NCBI GenBank assembly: GCA_016869285.1
Contig: VGEN01000007.1
Location: 1 to 60,210, forward strand
Source of the DNA: Alphaproteobacteria bacterium
Lineage (GTDB): Bacteria > Pseudomonadota > Alphaproteobacteria > SHVZ01
Length of the DNA: 60,210 bases
Reading direction: 5' to 3'
Part shown: positions 8,000-17,410 of the stretch, in pieces
Position numbering within the stretch: position 1 is the first letter of the stretch
How the letters are laid out: every line of letters starts with the position of its first letter
Made by a program: the position numbers and the translations under genes
The notes under the pieces: model-generated
Told to the model about the DNA's origin: nothing
Databases searched by the model: none
What the model saw: only the letters and a program-made list of their open reading frames with translations

Positions 8000-9508
8000 T
8001 CAGCGGCCGCGGCGCCGGATCGGGCCCTCGGAAGTCAGGTGGATGCCAGTCAGGGTGCGCTCGGCATGGACCAGGCGGTGGGAGAGCAGCGCCTGGATGG
8101 CCTCCAGCATCGTTCCCTGGTGCGCCGGGCTTCCGGCCAGGTTCCGAAGCTCGTTCGGATCGTCGTTGAGGTCGAAGAGCAGCGGCGGCAGCGCGGCGAA
8201 ATGCACATACTTGAACCGCTCGCCACGCCAGACGGCGAGGCAGCACTCGTCCAGCCGGAGCCCGAGCGCGCGCTCCGGCGCTCCGTCGACTACTTCGCGG
8301 AAGTCGTACTCGAAATGCGCGGCGCGGCGCCAGGTAGCCGGCAGCTTTCCCTCAAGGAAGGGCCTGAGCGACACGCCGTCGACCTGATCGGGCACCTCGA
8401 GGCCGACGAGATCGCAGAGCGTCGGCATCACGTCGACGTGCTCGGTGAACTCTTCTACGACCGCGCCTTTGGCGCCGCCTCCGGCCGGCTTGACGATCAT
8501 CGGCACGCGGAAGGCCGGATCGTAGAAGCCGTCCTTCCCCGCGTACCAGTGGTCGCCCAGCATCTCGCCATGATCGGAGGTGAAGACGATCAGCGTGCGC
8601 TCGTACTGGCCGGTCTTCTTCAAATGCCCGACCAGCCGGCCGAGGTGATGATCCATCTCGGCGATGAGGCCAAAATAGGTCGCCTTGGCCTGGCGCTGAT
8701 GATGCTCGGGCATCGCGCCCACGCTCATCTTTCCGGCGAGATGGTGCGCGATCCAGGGATGGGTTTTCGCCTCCTCTTCCGCGCTCCTCTGCCGCTGCGA
8801 GCCGGGCATCTTCTCCGGCTTGTAGAGATCGTGCCAGGGCGCCGGCGCCACGAACGGCGGGTGCGGACGGAGATGCGAGAGGTGCAGGCACCACGCGCCA
8901 CGCTGCTGCGCGATGAATTCGAGCGCCGTGTCGGTGACGAAGGCCGTGTCGCTGTGCTCGGCCTTGAAGACGGCCGGCGGAAAGCTCGGCCCGCGCTTCT
9001 CAGCCATCGCCATGTCCTCGGTCTGCGGCGTGTAGAGCTCCGTCGCCACCGCCGGCACGTCGTAGCCGTGGCGCCGGAGATAGGCGAGCCAGGCCTTGCG
9101 GTCGCTTGCCATCAGCAGATGCGGCGTAAGCCCGGGCAGCACGCCTTCGTAGGATTTGAGCGCAGGGTCGCCTTGCGGGTGTACGCGCGGGTCGGGTGAG
9201 ATGTCGGTGTAGCCGATCAACGTCGGGTCATAACCCGCCTTGCGCAGCTCCTTCGCCCAGTTGGTGAAGCGCGCATCGAGCGGCGTACCGTTTCGCCCCG
9301 AGCGATGCGTCATCAGGTAGAGGCCGGTATGCAGCGACGAACGGCTCGGCCCGCAGGGACTCGCATTTGTGAAGTGGCGCTTGAACAGCACACCGTCGCG
9401 GGCGAGCGCATCGAAGTGGGGTGTGGCGACGACCGGATGGCCGAGGCAGGAGAGCGCGTCGTAGCGCCACTGGTCGCCGGTGATGAAGAGGACGTTGATG
9501 TCGGGCAT
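8000..9508 (-). CDS. Sulfatase-superfamily hydrolase, phosphonate monoester hydrolase (PMH) type
   Basis: A 502-residue alkaline-phosphatase-superfamily enzyme. CGPSR (Cys52-Arg56) is the C-x-P-x-R signature for conversion of Cys to formylglycine. Metal ligands Asp12 and Gln13 occur in ITGDQWR; the Gln is characteristic of phosphonate monoester hydrolases/phosphodiesterases rather than arylsulfatases. TGLYLMTHR and GYDPTLIGYTDISPDPR closely follow known rhizobial PMH sequences, and the distal TSDHGEMLGDH...GK supplies further ligands. It should hydrolyse phosphonate monoesters or phosphodiesters, possibly sulfate esters as well. No signal peptide is seen. Its ATG overlaps the stop of the response regulator by one base, so it is the last gene of that unit. 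Confidence 0.85.
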   Translation of the reverse strand: MPDINVLFITGDQWRYDALSCLGHPVVATPHFDALARDGVLFKRHFTNASPCGPSRSSLHTGLYLMTHRSGRNGTPLDARFTNWAKELRKAGYDPTLIGYTDISPDPRVHPQGDPALKSYEGVLPGLTPHLLMASDRKAWLAYLRRHGYDVPAVATELYTPQTEDMAMAEKRGPSFPPAVFKAEHSDTAFVTDTALEFIAQQRGAWCLHLSHLRPHPPFVAPAPWHDLYKPEKMPGSQRQRSAEEEAKTHPWIAHHLAGKMSVGAMPEHHQRQAKATYFGLIAEMDHHLGRLVGHLKKTGQYERTLIVFTSDHGEMLGDHWYAGKDGFYDPAFRVPMIVKPAGGGAKGAVVEEFTEHVDVMPTLCDLVGLEVPDQVDGVSLRPFLEGKLPATWRRAAHFEYDFREVVDGAPERALGLRLDECCLAVWRGERFKYVHFAALPPLLFDLNDDPNELRNLAGSPAHQGTMLEAIQALLSHRLVHAERTLTGIHLTSEGPIRRRGR

Positions 9509-9933
9509 CAGGCGGATGGTGTCTCCGGCGGCTTGACGTTGAAGACCGCCTGGATCTTGCGCATGAGCTGGTCCGGCGAGAACGGCTTCGCCACGTAGCC
9601 GTTGACGCCGTTCTCTTTCGCCGCCAGCACGAAGTCCTCGGTCGCGCGGCCCGTGAGCATGATGAAGGGCATGTGCTGCCAGGTTGTCCGCACATGGCGC
9701 AGCAGGTCGAGGCCGCTCACATTCGGCATGTTCCAGTCGGAGACGATGAGGTCGGCTTTCGTCGCCTTCGAATCCAGGATCCTGATCGCCTCGGCCCCGT
9801 CGCGCGCGAGGATGATGTGCCCGACGCCGAGATTGCGAAGCACGCTCTGTGCGAGCTTGAGCGCAAAGCCGTCATCCTCGACGAGAAGGACGGTGAGCTT
9901 GGCGAAGCGTGGGTCGAGCTTCTGGCCGGTCAT
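9508..9933 (-). CDS. Single-domain CheY-like response regulator
   Basis: A 141-residue receiver domain with no output domain. The acidic pocket is in LLVEDDGFAL (Glu19, Asp20, Asp21), the phosphorylated Asp66 in SDWNMP, the Thr in IMLTGR at 94 and the Lys in VAKPFSP at about 116. It probably acts as a phosphate shuttle or diffusible output for the hybrid kinase encoded 12 bp upstream, which ends in an Hpt domain. It is translationally coupled (TGATG) to the phosphohydrolase downstream. A CheY/DivK-like target, such as a motor or another kinase, cannot be excluded. Confidence 0.9.
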   Translation of the reverse strand: MTGQKLDPRFAKLTVLLVEDDGFALKLAQSVLRNLGVGHIILARDGAEAIRILDSKATKADLIVSDWNMPNVSGLDLLRHVRTTWQHMPFIMLTGRATEDFVLAAKENGVNGYVAKPFSPDQLMRKIQAVFNVKPPETPSA

Positions 9934-9945
9934 GACTCTTCCTTA

Positions 9946-12291
9946 TCACGCCCCGGCGACGGCGGAATAGCGTGCATCCAGCGCGGCGAGACCTTCGCTC
10001 ACCAATGCCGAAAGCCCGGCCGCCGCCTCGACCGATTCGCTCCGGCTCTGACGCGCCGACTCTTCGACTTTGTAGGCGAGCCGATAGAGCCGCTTCAGGC
10101 CCAGGCTGCCCGAGGAGCTCTTCAGCGTATGCGCCGCATCCCCGAGCGCCGTGAGGTCGCCGCTCCGCCTCGCCTCGTCGATGCGCTGCACGAGCTCGGC
10201 CGCGCTCGAACGGTATTCCTCGACCAGCTCGCGCACCATGTCGCGCCCGAGCTGGTCCTCGAGGCCCGCGATCACGCTCTCATCGAAGGCCTCATCGCCC
10301 TCGGCCAGACGCGCGCCGACATCGAAGGACGTGGCCTCGCCCTGCATCGCATCCGACTCGCGCGCGGCCGCCTCCGGCCCCAGCGTACGCAGGATCGCCT
10401 GGGTCAGCTGCTCCGGGTTGATCGGCTTGCCGACATAGTCGTTCATGCCGGCATCAAGGCAGCGCTGCACCTCTCCGGCCATCGCACCGGCGGTGACGGC
10501 GATGATCGGCACCGCGTTCTTCGGCGCCGACAGGGCCCGGATGCGACGCGTCGCCTCGATCCCGTCCATCACCGGCATGTGCATGTCCATCAAGACCAGG
10601 TCGTAGATCTTGCCCCAGTCGATGGCCGTGACGGCATCCGCCCCTGTCTCGACCACATCGATCTGATGGCCGGCGGGTCTCAGGAGTCCGAGGGCAACCA
10701 TCTGGTTCACCTTGTTGTCCTCGGCCAGCAGGATCGAGAGCGGCCGGAGCCGCCCGGCGAGCGCGGTCGCCTGGCCTTCCTCCTTTGGCTTTTCTCCCGG
10801 CGCGAACGCGATCTCGACCCAGAAGGTCGAGCCCTTGCCGACCTCGCTGTCCACGCCGATCTCACCCCCCATCAACGCTACCAGCTGCTTCGAGATGGCG
10901 AGGCCGAGGCCAGTGCCGCCGAAGCGCCTGCTGATCGAGGAGTCAGCCTGAGTGAAACTGCCGAAGAGCTTCGCCTTGGCCTCGGCGGTGAGACCGATGC
11001 CGGTGTCGACGATCTCGAAACGGACGCCGATCCGACCCTCGGGCGCGTCGATCCGGCGGAGTCGGAGCGCCACCTTGCCCCTCTCGGTGAACTTGATGGC
11101 ATTGCCCATCAAGTTCAGCAGCACCTGGCGGAGTCTCCCCGGATCGCCCTGGAGGTAGGGTGGCAACGAAAGATCGACGGTCGTCTCGAAGCCGATGCCC
11201 TTCTCGGTCGCGCGCGATTCGAGAAGCGCCGTCACGCCGTCGGCAACCCGCTTGAGGTCGAAATCGACGGTCTCGATGTCGAGCTTGCCAGCCTCCAGCT
11301 TCGAGTAGTCGAGGATGTCGTTGAGGATTGTGAGCAGCGCCTGGCCGGAATCGAGCACGATCTGCGCCTGGCCGCGCTGATCGCGGGCGAGCTCCGAAGC
11401 GAGCAGCAGCCGCGTCATGCCGAGGATGCCGTTCATCGGCGTGCGGATCTCGTGGCTCATCATCGCCAGGAACTCGGACTTGGCGCGCGTCGCCGCCTCG
11501 GCCCGGTCCTTGGCCTCGCTCACCTCGAGCACGGCGCTTTTGAAGACCTCGAGCGCCGAGGCCATGCCCCCGATCTCGTCGCGCCGCCCGAGATGCGGCA
11601 CCGGTTCCTCGCGGTTGCCGAAGGCGAGCCTGACCATCGCGCCCGCCATGTCGTTGACCGGAGCGACGATGTTGCGGGCGAGCAGGAGGGCGACGACGAT
11701 GCAGAGCGCGAATGCGACGGCGATCACGATCAGGGTCTGGCGCTTGGCCTGCTCGATCAGGACCACCGCCTCCTCGCGGAACTGATAGCCGTCGTCGGCG
11801 GCGAGCTGCGTCAGGGTCTCGAGCTTCACGCGGATCTGGAGAGCGAGCGCGTCGCGGGCGGCGCCGGTCGGCTGCGCCATGCCGCCCATCGGAATGCTGG
11901 TCTGGCCGGCGCCGGCGACGCGCGCGTCGATCGCGGCCCGCCGCCACACCTGGATCAGCTCGCGCGTCTCGTTGACCAGCGGGTGGATCGCTTCCGAGAT
12001 GCCGCGCTGGTCGACGACCCGGAGATCGTCGTCGAGATCTTTGGCGCGCGAGACCAGCGCCTGCATCTCGGACTCGCTCATGTCCTCTCCGGCATCGCGG
12101 TCGGCAAGCTCAAGCAGCGCGAAGTTGGTCTGCGCCGAGCGCGCGTAGTTGATTGCCTGCAGCGGGCGGTCATAGAGGGTGACCGCGAGGTCGCCCATCG
12201 ACGAGGTGGTGAGCAGCGCGGAGAAACCGAGCAACGCCGCAGCAAGGGCTGCGAGGAGGAGGGCGCCGACGAGCTTGAGCTTGATCGACAC
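9946..12291 (-). CDS. Hybrid sensor histidine kinase with receiver and Hpt domains
   Basis: A 781-residue inner-membrane sensor. TM1 is at about 7-28, a mostly helical periplasmic sensing domain spans about 29-184, and TM2 lies at about 186-206. HAMP follows at about 207-260. HisKA carries [10 protein letters not shown] with phospho-His280. The ATPase domain has [15 protein letters not shown] and [11 protein letters not shown] receiver domain has phospho-Asp569 in LMDMHMP, and a C-terminal Hpt domain has His721 in [12 protein letters not shown]. This is a full four-step phosphorelay chain of the BarA/ArcB layout. The gene starts 18 bp after the cupredoxin stop and is followed by the CheY-like protein, the likely end receiver. 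The signal is unknown; a copper or redox cue through the cupredoxin is speculative. Confidence 0.92.
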   Translation of the reverse strand: MSIKLKLVGALLLAALAAALLGFSALLTTSSMGDLAVTLYDRPLQAINYARSAQTNFALLELADRDAGEDMSESEMQALVSRAKDLDDDLRVVDQRGISEAIHPLVNETRELIQVWRRAAIDARVAGAGQTSIPMGGMAQPTGAARDALALQIRVKLETLTQLAADDGYQFREEAVVLIEQAKRQTLIVIAVAFALCIVVALLLARNIVAPVNDMAGAMVRLAFGNREEPVPHLGRRDEIGGMASALEVFKSAVLEVSEAKDRAEAATRAKSEFLAMMSHEIRTPMNGILGMTRLLLASELARDQRGQAQIVLDSGQALLTILNDILDYSKLEAGKLDIETVDFDLKRVADGVTALLESRATEKGIGFETTVDLSLPPYLQGDPGRLRQVLLNLMGNAIKFTERGKVALRLRRIDAPEGRIGVRFEIVDTGIGLTAEAKAKLFGSFTQADSSISRRFGGTGLGLAISKQLVALMGGEIGVDSEVGKGSTFWVEIAFAPGEKPKEEGQATALAGRLRPLSILLAEDNKVNQMVALGLLRPAGHQIDVVETGADAVTAIDWGKIYDLVLMDMHMPVMDGIEATRRIRALSAPKNAVPIIAVTAGAMAGEVQRCLDAGMNDYVGKPINPEQLTQAILRTLGPEAAARESDAMQGEATSFDVGARLAEGDEAFDESVIAGLEDQLGRDMVRELVEEYRSSAAELVQRIDEARRSGDLTALGDAAHTLKSSSGSLGLKRLYRLAYKVEESARQSRSESVEAAAGLSALVSEGLAALDARYSAVAGA

Positions 12292-12309
12292 CGGGCTCCC
12301 GACCTCCTC

Positions 12310-12636
12310 TTACCTGACGACGACCTCGAGCCGCATCTTCGGGTGGATGCGGCAGAGCACCTCGAAGGTGCCGGCGCGGCGGAAGACATGCGGCACGCGC
12401 GTTCCCGGCGCCTGGCGCCCGAGGTCGAAGGCGCCGCCGGCCGTCGTCGAGTACATATTGTGGCCGTAATTGTCTTCGTTGGTGAAGATGATCGTATCGC
12501 CGACGCTGAGCTCGACCTTGTTGGGCCGGAAGCCGAGATCCTTTTGCTCGACAACGACTTCTTTGGCGGCGAAAGCGCTCGCCGCCGCCAGCGCGGTCCA
12601 CGCGGTGCATATCAGCCAGAATCCGGGCTTAACCAT
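12310..12636 (-). CDS. Secreted cupredoxin (plastocyanin/azurin-like blue copper protein)
   Basis: A 108-residue periplasmic protein with a signal peptide (hydrophobic core about 6-22, likely cleavage after AFA at 23). The copper ligands are intact: His59 in YGHN, Cys95 and His98 in LCRIH, and Met101 in PKM. Between the first His and the Cys the beta-sandwich is short, as in the plastocyanin and MauL-like families. It would carry electrons or bind copper. As first gene before the hybrid kinase it may be that kinase's periplasmic partner; this is inference from adjacency alone. Confidence 0.85.
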   Translation of the reverse strand: MVKPGFWLICTAWTALAAASAFAAKEVVVEQKDLGFRPNKVELSVGDTIIFTNEDNYGHNMYSTTAGGAFDLGRQAPGTRVPHVFRRAGTFEVLCRIHPKMRLEVVVR

Positions 12637-12720
12637 CGGCCCTCCCTGTCACGCTTACGGCGCGACGCGCATTTGAGATCAGTCTAACGCAAGCGCCGCG
12701 GAAATCATTCCGTCGCGGGC

Positions 12721-12918
12721 CTAAAAATCGGTGCAGCGCCCGCCCCGCTCCCAGTCGCCGTACCGCGTCGGCTCGAGCCCGGTCGGCCCGCCGATCTCGT
12801 CCGGCTGCGCCCGCTTGGCGCCGGTCGGAGGCGGCGGCGGGGCCGTGCTCTCCTGCCTCGGGCGGGGCGCCGGCGGCGGCGGTCGCAATTCCCGGAAGGT
12901 CTTGGCCGGACTGGTCAT
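12721..12918 (-). CDS. DUF1674 protein, succinate dehydrogenase assembly factor 4 homologue
   Basis: A small protein ending EIGGPTGLEPTRYGDWERGG followed by RCTDF, the highly conserved C-terminal signature of the DUF1674/SdhAF4 family that helps the flavinylated SdhA subunit join SdhB. The upstream half is Pro-rich and poorly conserved. The start is placed at the ATG at 12918 (65 residues); an in-frame ATG at 12954 would add 12 residues running into the intergenic region. It is divergent from htpX, a common alphaproteobacterial arrangement. Confidence 0.85.
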   Translation of the reverse strand: MTSPAKTFRELRPPPPAPRPRQESTAPPPPPTGAKRAQPDEIGGPTGLEPTRYGDWERGGRCTDF

Positions 12919-13026
12919 ATCCGCCCTTATAGGACTCCGGAGATGGCCCGCCAAGCCTTGAAGGTACGGCTCCGACGGGCCACCTTTCCCGGTGTCGGGC
13001 CCTTAAGATCCGGCCCTTGAGGAAAG

Positions 13027-13938
13027 ATGAACGCACGTACCTTCCTTCTGATGGCGGCCATCACCGCCCTCTTTCTTGCCATCGGGTTCGTGATCGGCGG
13101 CGCGGGCGGCATGCTGGTTGCGCTCGGCATCGCCGGCGCGATGAACCTGTTCGCCTACTGGAACGCTGACAGGATGGTGCTCTCCATGCACGGCGCGCAG
13201 GAGATCGACCGCAGCACGCTGCCGTGGTTCTACGACATGGTCGCGCGGCTGGCGGCGCGCGCGAACCTGCCGATGCCGAAGGTCTACATCATCGAATCCG
13301 AGCAGCCGAACGCGTTTGCGACCGGCCGCAATCCCGAGAACGCCGCGGTTGCGGCCTCGACCGGTCTGCTGCGCCACCTCACGACCGAGGAGGTCGCAGG
13401 CGTGATGGCGCATGAGCTCGCGCATGTGAAGAGCCGCGACACGCTGACCATGACGATCACCGCGACCATCGCCGGCGCCATCGGCATGCTCGCCAACATG
13501 GCGATGTTCGCCGGCCACTCGAGCTCGGACAACCGTTCGAGCCCGCTCGGCGCCATCGGCGGCATCCTGCTGATGATCCTGGCGCCGATCGCCGCGATGC
13601 TCGTGCAGATGGCGATCAGCCGGACGCGCGAATACGAGGCCGACCGCATGGGCGCCGAGATCGCCGGCCAGCCGATGTGGCTCGCTTCCGCGCTCGCCAA
13701 GATCGATCAGGCGGCGCACGCGATCCCGAACGACACGGCCGAGCGCAACCCAGCAACGGCGCATCTCTTCATCATCAACCCGCTGCATGGCGGCGCGGTG
13801 GACAACCTGTTCTCGACCCACCCCTCGACCGAGAACCGCATCGCCGCGCTGCGCGAGATGGCAGGCCAGATGAGCGGCCGCGGCGGCAGCGTGCCGTCCT
13901 CGCCCTACGCCGCCTCCCGTCGCGGGCCCTGGGGCTGA
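13027..13938 (+). CDS. htpX: Membrane zinc metalloprotease HtpX (M48B)
   Basis: A 303-residue inner-membrane protease for quality control of membrane proteins. Two N-terminal helices (about 5-45) precede the zinc site HELAH (His129, Glu130, His133). Two further hydrophobic segments (about 142-162 and 178-197) are followed by the third ligand in REYEADRMG. The C-terminal tail is Gly/Ser-rich. An AGGAAAG ribosome site lies directly upstream of the ATG. It is followed after 16 bp by rsmB, a common order in this class. No convincing RpoH promoter was seen. Confidence 0.93.
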   Translation: MNARTFLLMAAITALFLAIGFVIGGAGGMLVALGIAGAMNLFAYWNADRMVLSMHGAQEIDRSTLPWFYDMVARLAARANLPMPKVYIIESEQPNAFATGRNPENAAVAASTGLLRHLTTEEVAGVMAHELAHVKSRDTLTMTITATIAGAIGMLANMAMFAGHSSSDNRSSPLGAIGGILLMILAPIAAMLVQMAISRTREYEADRMGAEIAGQPMWLASALAKIDQAAHAIPNDTAERNPATAHLFIINPLHGGAVDNLFSTHPSTENRIAALREMAGQMSGRGGSVPSSPYAASRRGPWG

Positions 13939-13954
13939 GCCGAGCCGCCTTAAG

Positions 13955-15217
13955 GTGAGCGGCGCCCGCGATGTCGCCCATTCGCTTCTCGACGACGTCC
14001 TGCGACGGCGACGGCCTCTCGACGAGGCCCTGGCCGAAGGCGGCGTCGACGGCCTCGAGTCCCGCGACCGTGCCTTCGCCCGCCTGCTGGTGGCAACCGT
14101 GCTGCGCCGGCTCGGCCAGCTCGACGCGCTGATCGCCGCCTTTGTCGAGAAGCCGCTGCCCGACAAAGCCGGGCCGGTCGTCGACGCGCTCCGCTTGGGC
14201 CTGGCCCAGCTCCTGATCCTCGGGACCGCCGATCATGCCGCGGTGGACTCCAGCGTCCGCCTGCTTCAGGGGCGCTTCGACGGCTTCAAGGGCCTGGTCA
14301 ACGCCGTGCTTCGCCGCGCTGCCCGCGAAGGAGCCGAGATGATCAAGGCGCAGGATGCCGCCCGGCTGTCGACGCCGGACTGGCTGTGGGACTCCTGGAG
14401 CCGCGCCTACGGAACCGAAACGGCGCATGCCATCGCCGAGGCCCATCTCACCGAGCCGCCGCTCGATCTCTCCGTCCGCAAGGATGCGTGGCTATGGGCG
14501 CCCCGGCTCGAGGCCGAGCTGCTTCCGACCGGGACGCTCAGGCGCCAGACCGCCGTCGTCGGCGAGTTGCCCGGCTTCGCCGACGGCACTTGGTGGGTCC
14601 AGGATGCGGCGGCCGCGCTCCCCGTCCGGCTTCTCGGCGAGGTCGCCGGGCGCCGGGTCATCGATCTCTGCGCCGCTCCGGGCGGCAAGACGCTTCAGCT
14701 CGCCGCGGCCGGCGCACGCGTCACCGCCGTCGACCGCTCGGCCAGGCGGCTCGAACGCGTGCGCGAAAACCTGCAGCGCCTGAAGGTCGGGGCCGAGCTG
14801 ATCGCTGCCGACGCCACCGCGTGGCGACCGGCCGAGCCGCCCGACGCCATCCTGGTCGATGCGCCCTGCTCGGCGACGGGCACGCTCCGCCGGCATCCCG
14901 ATGTCGCGCATCTCAAATCGCCGAGCGATGTGACGCGCCTGGCCGCAGTCCAGGACCGGCTGCTCGACCACGCCGTCTCGCTGCTGCCGCCCGGCGGGAT
15001 GCTGGTCTACTGCGTCTGCTCGCTCGAGCCCGAGGAAGGACCGCAGCGAATCGCGCGCCTCCTCGACACGGGAGCGCCGGTCGAGCTGGTGCCGGTGACG
15101 CCGACCGACGTTCCGAGCGAGCTTGCCAGCGACGGCTTCCTGCGGACCCTTCCCTGCCATTGGCAGGAACGCGGCGGCATGGACGGGTTCTTCGCGGCGC
15201 GCCTGCGGAAGGTTTGA
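13955..15217 (+). CDS. rsmB: 16S rRNA m5C967 methyltransferase RsmB (Fmu/Sun family)
   Basis: A 420-residue enzyme made of an N-terminal NusB-like RNA-binding domain (about 1-140) and a SAM-dependent RNA m5C methyltransferase domain. SAM motif I is CAAPGGKT (from Cys239). The two catalytic cysteines are in DAPCSATG (Cys305) and YCVCSLEPEEG (Cys353/Cys355). The GTG start at 13955 fits the conserved opening; no better ATG exists nearby. It lies in the htpX-rsmB-rpe-heparinase block, but with an amidase gene placed between rsmB and rpe. Confidence 0.9.
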   Translation: MSGARDVAHSLLDDVLRRRRPLDEALAEGGVDGLESRDRAFARLLVATVLRRLGQLDALIAAFVEKPLPDKAGPVVDALRLGLAQLLILGTADHAAVDSSVRLLQGRFDGFKGLVNAVLRRAAREGAEMIKAQDAARLSTPDWLWDSWSRAYGTETAHAIAEAHLTEPPLDLSVRKDAWLWAPRLEAELLPTGTLRRQTAVVGELPGFADGTWWVQDAAAALPVRLLGEVAGRRVIDLCAAPGGKTLQLAAAGARVTAVDRSARRLERVRENLQRLKVGAELIAADATAWRPAEPPDAILVDAPCSATGTLRRHPDVAHLKSPSDVTRLAAVQDRLLDHAVSLLPPGGMLVYCVCSLEPEEGPQRIARLLDTGAPVELVPVTPTDVPSELASDGFLRTLPCHWQERGGMDGFFAARLRKV

Positions 15218-15276
15218 CGGCGGGCGGCGGCCGGGTGTTGATGCGTGTCGCAATCCGGCGGGGGAGCCGACACGGC

Positions 15277-16680
15277 ATGGAACTCTGGCAATACGACGCG
15301 ACCGATCTCGCACGGCTGATCCGTCTCGGCCAGGCCTCCGCCCGCGAGGCCGTGACGTCCTGCCTCAAGCGCGTCGATGCGGTGAACCCCAAGCTCAACG
15401 CCATCGTCCGGCGCATGGATGACGAGGCGCTGGCCCAAGCCGATGCCGCCGACGACGCCCGCAAGCGCGGCGACGACCTCGGTCCGCTGCACGGGGTTCC
15501 GGTCACGACCAAGATCAATACCGACCAGAAAGGCCACCCGACCGACAACGGCGCCGTGGAATACAAGAACCTGATCGCCGCCGAGGACGCGCCCGTCGTC
15601 GCCAATCTGCGCCGGGCCGGTGCCATCTTCATCGGCCGCACCAACGCGCCCGCCTTCTCGATGCGGGCCTTCTCCGACAACGCGCTTCACGGCCGCACCT
15701 ACAACCCGCGCGACCGCAGCATCGGCCCCGGCGGTTCCTCCGGCGGCGCGGGTGCCGCGGCCGCGACCGGCATGGGCGCGATCGCTCAAGGCAACGATAT
15801 CGGCGGCTCGGTGCGTATCCCGGCCTATTGCAACGGCGTCGTCGGCCTTCGCGTCGGCCTCGGACGCATACCTGCCTTCAATCCGTCGGCAACGGCGCCG
15901 CGGCCGATCGGCGCTCTCCTGATGGCGACCCAGGGTCCGCATGCGCGGACGGTGCGCGATGCCCGCCTCGCGCTCACGGTCATGGCCAAGGGCGATCAGC
16001 GCGACACGCGCTGGGTCGATGCGCCGATCACCGGCCCGGCGCCGCCCCGTCCCTTGAAGATCGCCATCGCGCCGATCATTCCCGGCGGCTTCACCCATCC
16101 GGCACAGTCTGAGGCGGTCCGCCGCGCCGGCCGCCACCTCGCGAACGCCGGCTACGTCGTCGAGGAGGTGCTGCCTCCCGACGTCGAGGACGTGGTCCGC
16201 GTCTGGCATGTGATCGGCGCCGGCGACGTGTTCCGACCGCTCGCACCGACCATCGAGAAGTACGGCGATGCCGCCGCGGTCAAGTCCCTGCATCTGTGGC
16301 GCGAGCTCTCGCCGCCGCCCAACGACGCGAATGCAGTGCTGGAGGCCTTTGCCCAGCGCGACTTGCACCTCTTCCGTTGGCAGGCCTTCTTCCAGAACTA
16401 CGTGGCGGTGGTCATGCCGACGCTCTGCGATCTGCCGCCGCCGGTCGATCAGGATCTGACCCTGGACGGCCAACGCAAGATCCTGGATTCGCTGCGCGTG
16501 AGCTTCCTTGCGCCGGCGCTCGGCCTTCCCGGCCTGGCGGTGCCGGTCGGCTCGCATGGGACGCTTCGCACCGGGGTGCAGATCGTCCCCGGCCGCTTCC
16601 GCGAGGATCTTGCGCTCGATGCAGGCGAGGTCATCGAGGCGGCTGAAGGCATCGTCCGCCCGATCGATCCGGCTTGGTAG
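15277..16680 (+). CDS. Amidase (amidase signature family)
   Basis: A 467-residue serine amidase. The Ser-cisSer-Lys triad is complete: Lys79 in VTTKIN, cis-Ser154 in GPGGSSGG and the nucleophile Ser178 in DIGGSVRIPA. This is the same numbering as well-studied GatA proteins, but no gatB or gatC is nearby, so it is more likely a catabolic amidase. ATG at 15277 (MELWQYDAT) is preferred over the ATG at 15241, whose 12 extra residues lack family character. Substrate is unknown. It separates rsmB from rpe, which are usually closer, so it may be a later insertion. Confidence 0.85.
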   Translation: MELWQYDATDLARLIRLGQASAREAVTSCLKRVDAVNPKLNAIVRRMDDEALAQADAADDARKRGDDLGPLHGVPVTTKINTDQKGHPTDNGAVEYKNLIAAEDAPVVANLRRAGAIFIGRTNAPAFSMRAFSDNALHGRTYNPRDRSIGPGGSSGGAGAAAATGMGAIAQGNDIGGSVRIPAYCNGVVGLRVGLGRIPAFNPSATAPRPIGALLMATQGPHARTVRDARLALTVMAKGDQRDTRWVDAPITGPAPPRPLKIAIAPIIPGGFTHPAQSEAVRRAGRHLANAGYVVEEVLPPDVEDVVRVWHVIGAGDVFRPLAPTIEKYGDAAAVKSLHLWRELSPPPNDANAVLEAFAQRDLHLFRWQAFFQNYVAVVMPTLCDLPPPVDQDLTLDGQRKILDSLRVSFLAPALGLPGLAVPVGSHGTLRTGVQIVPGRFREDLALDAGEVIEAAEGIVRPIDPAW

Positions 16681-16756
16681 CGCACGCGCCCGATTCGCGT
16701 TCGCGAGACGAGGCTGGCGCTTGCGGAGGCTTCGAGGGCGCTGATAAACACCCCTC

Positions 16757-17410
16757 ATGGCTCTCCGCCTTGCGCCGTCGATTCTGTCCGCCGACTTCTC
16801 GCGCCTCGGCGAGGAAGTGCGCGCCATCGACGCGGCCGGCGCCGACTACATCCATATCGACGTGATGGACGGGCATTTCGTGCCGAATCTTACCATCGGC
16901 CCATCGGTCGTGAAGGCGCTCCGGCCGCATTCGAGGAAGATCTTCGACGTGCATCTGATGGTGACGCCGGTCGACCCCTACATCGCGGCCTTCGCCGAGG
17001 CCGGCGCCGATATCATGACCGTGCATCCGGAATCGGGACCGCATCTGCACCGCACGCTCCAGGCGATCAAGGCGCTCGGCAAGAAGGCGGGCGTCTCGCT
17101 CAATCCGGGAACGCCGCCCGAGGCGATCGACTATGTGCTCGGCGACGTCGATCTCGTTCTGGTGATGACGGTCAACCCGGGCTTCGGCGGCCAGAGCTTC
17201 ATTTCAAGCCAGCTCGACAAGATCCACACCCTGCGCGAGCGCATCGACAGGAGCGGCCGCAGGATCGATCTCGAGGTCGATGGCGGCATCAACGCCGAGA
17301 CCGCACGCCAGGCAGTGTCCGCCGGCGCCGATGTGCTGGTGGCGGGCACCGCCGCCTTCGCCGGCGGCGCTTCCCGATACGCTGACAATCTGGCGAAGCT
17401 TCGCGGCTGA
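16757..17410 (+). CDS. rpe: Ribulose-phosphate 3-epimerase
   Basis: A 217-residue TIM-barrel enzyme that interconverts ribulose 5-phosphate and xylulose 5-phosphate (pentose phosphate and Calvin pathways). It has the family opening [13 protein letters not shown]. Metal ligands include His33 and Asp35 in [12 protein letters not shown] and His66 in [20 protein letters not shown] and [11 protein letters not shown] bind phosphate and the catalytic Asp. Length is standard. Its stop overlaps the ATG of the heparinase-like gene (TGATG), so the two are translated together. Confidence 0.95.
   Translation: MALRLAPSILSADFSRLGEEVRAIDAAGADYIHIDVMDGHFVPNLTIGPSVVKALRPHSRKIFDVHLMVTPVDPYIAAFAEAGADIMTVHPESGPHLHRTLQAIKALGKKAGVSLNPGTPPEAIDYVLGDVDLVLVMTVNPGFGGQSFISSQLDKIHTLRERIDRSGRRIDLEVDGGINAETARQAVSAGADVLVAGTAAFAGGASRYADNLAKLRG

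Noticed and set aside
9673..12687. A 1004-codon open frame on the plus strand opposite the hybrid kinase
   Set aside because: Its product is Arg/His/Asp-rich without domains, and it lies exactly opposite a kinase with complete motifs. Such long mirror frames are common in GC-rich DNA.
12950..13026. A heat-shock (RpoH) promoter before htpX
   Set aside because: A CTTG is present at 12957-12960, but no matching -10 element stands at the right spacing.
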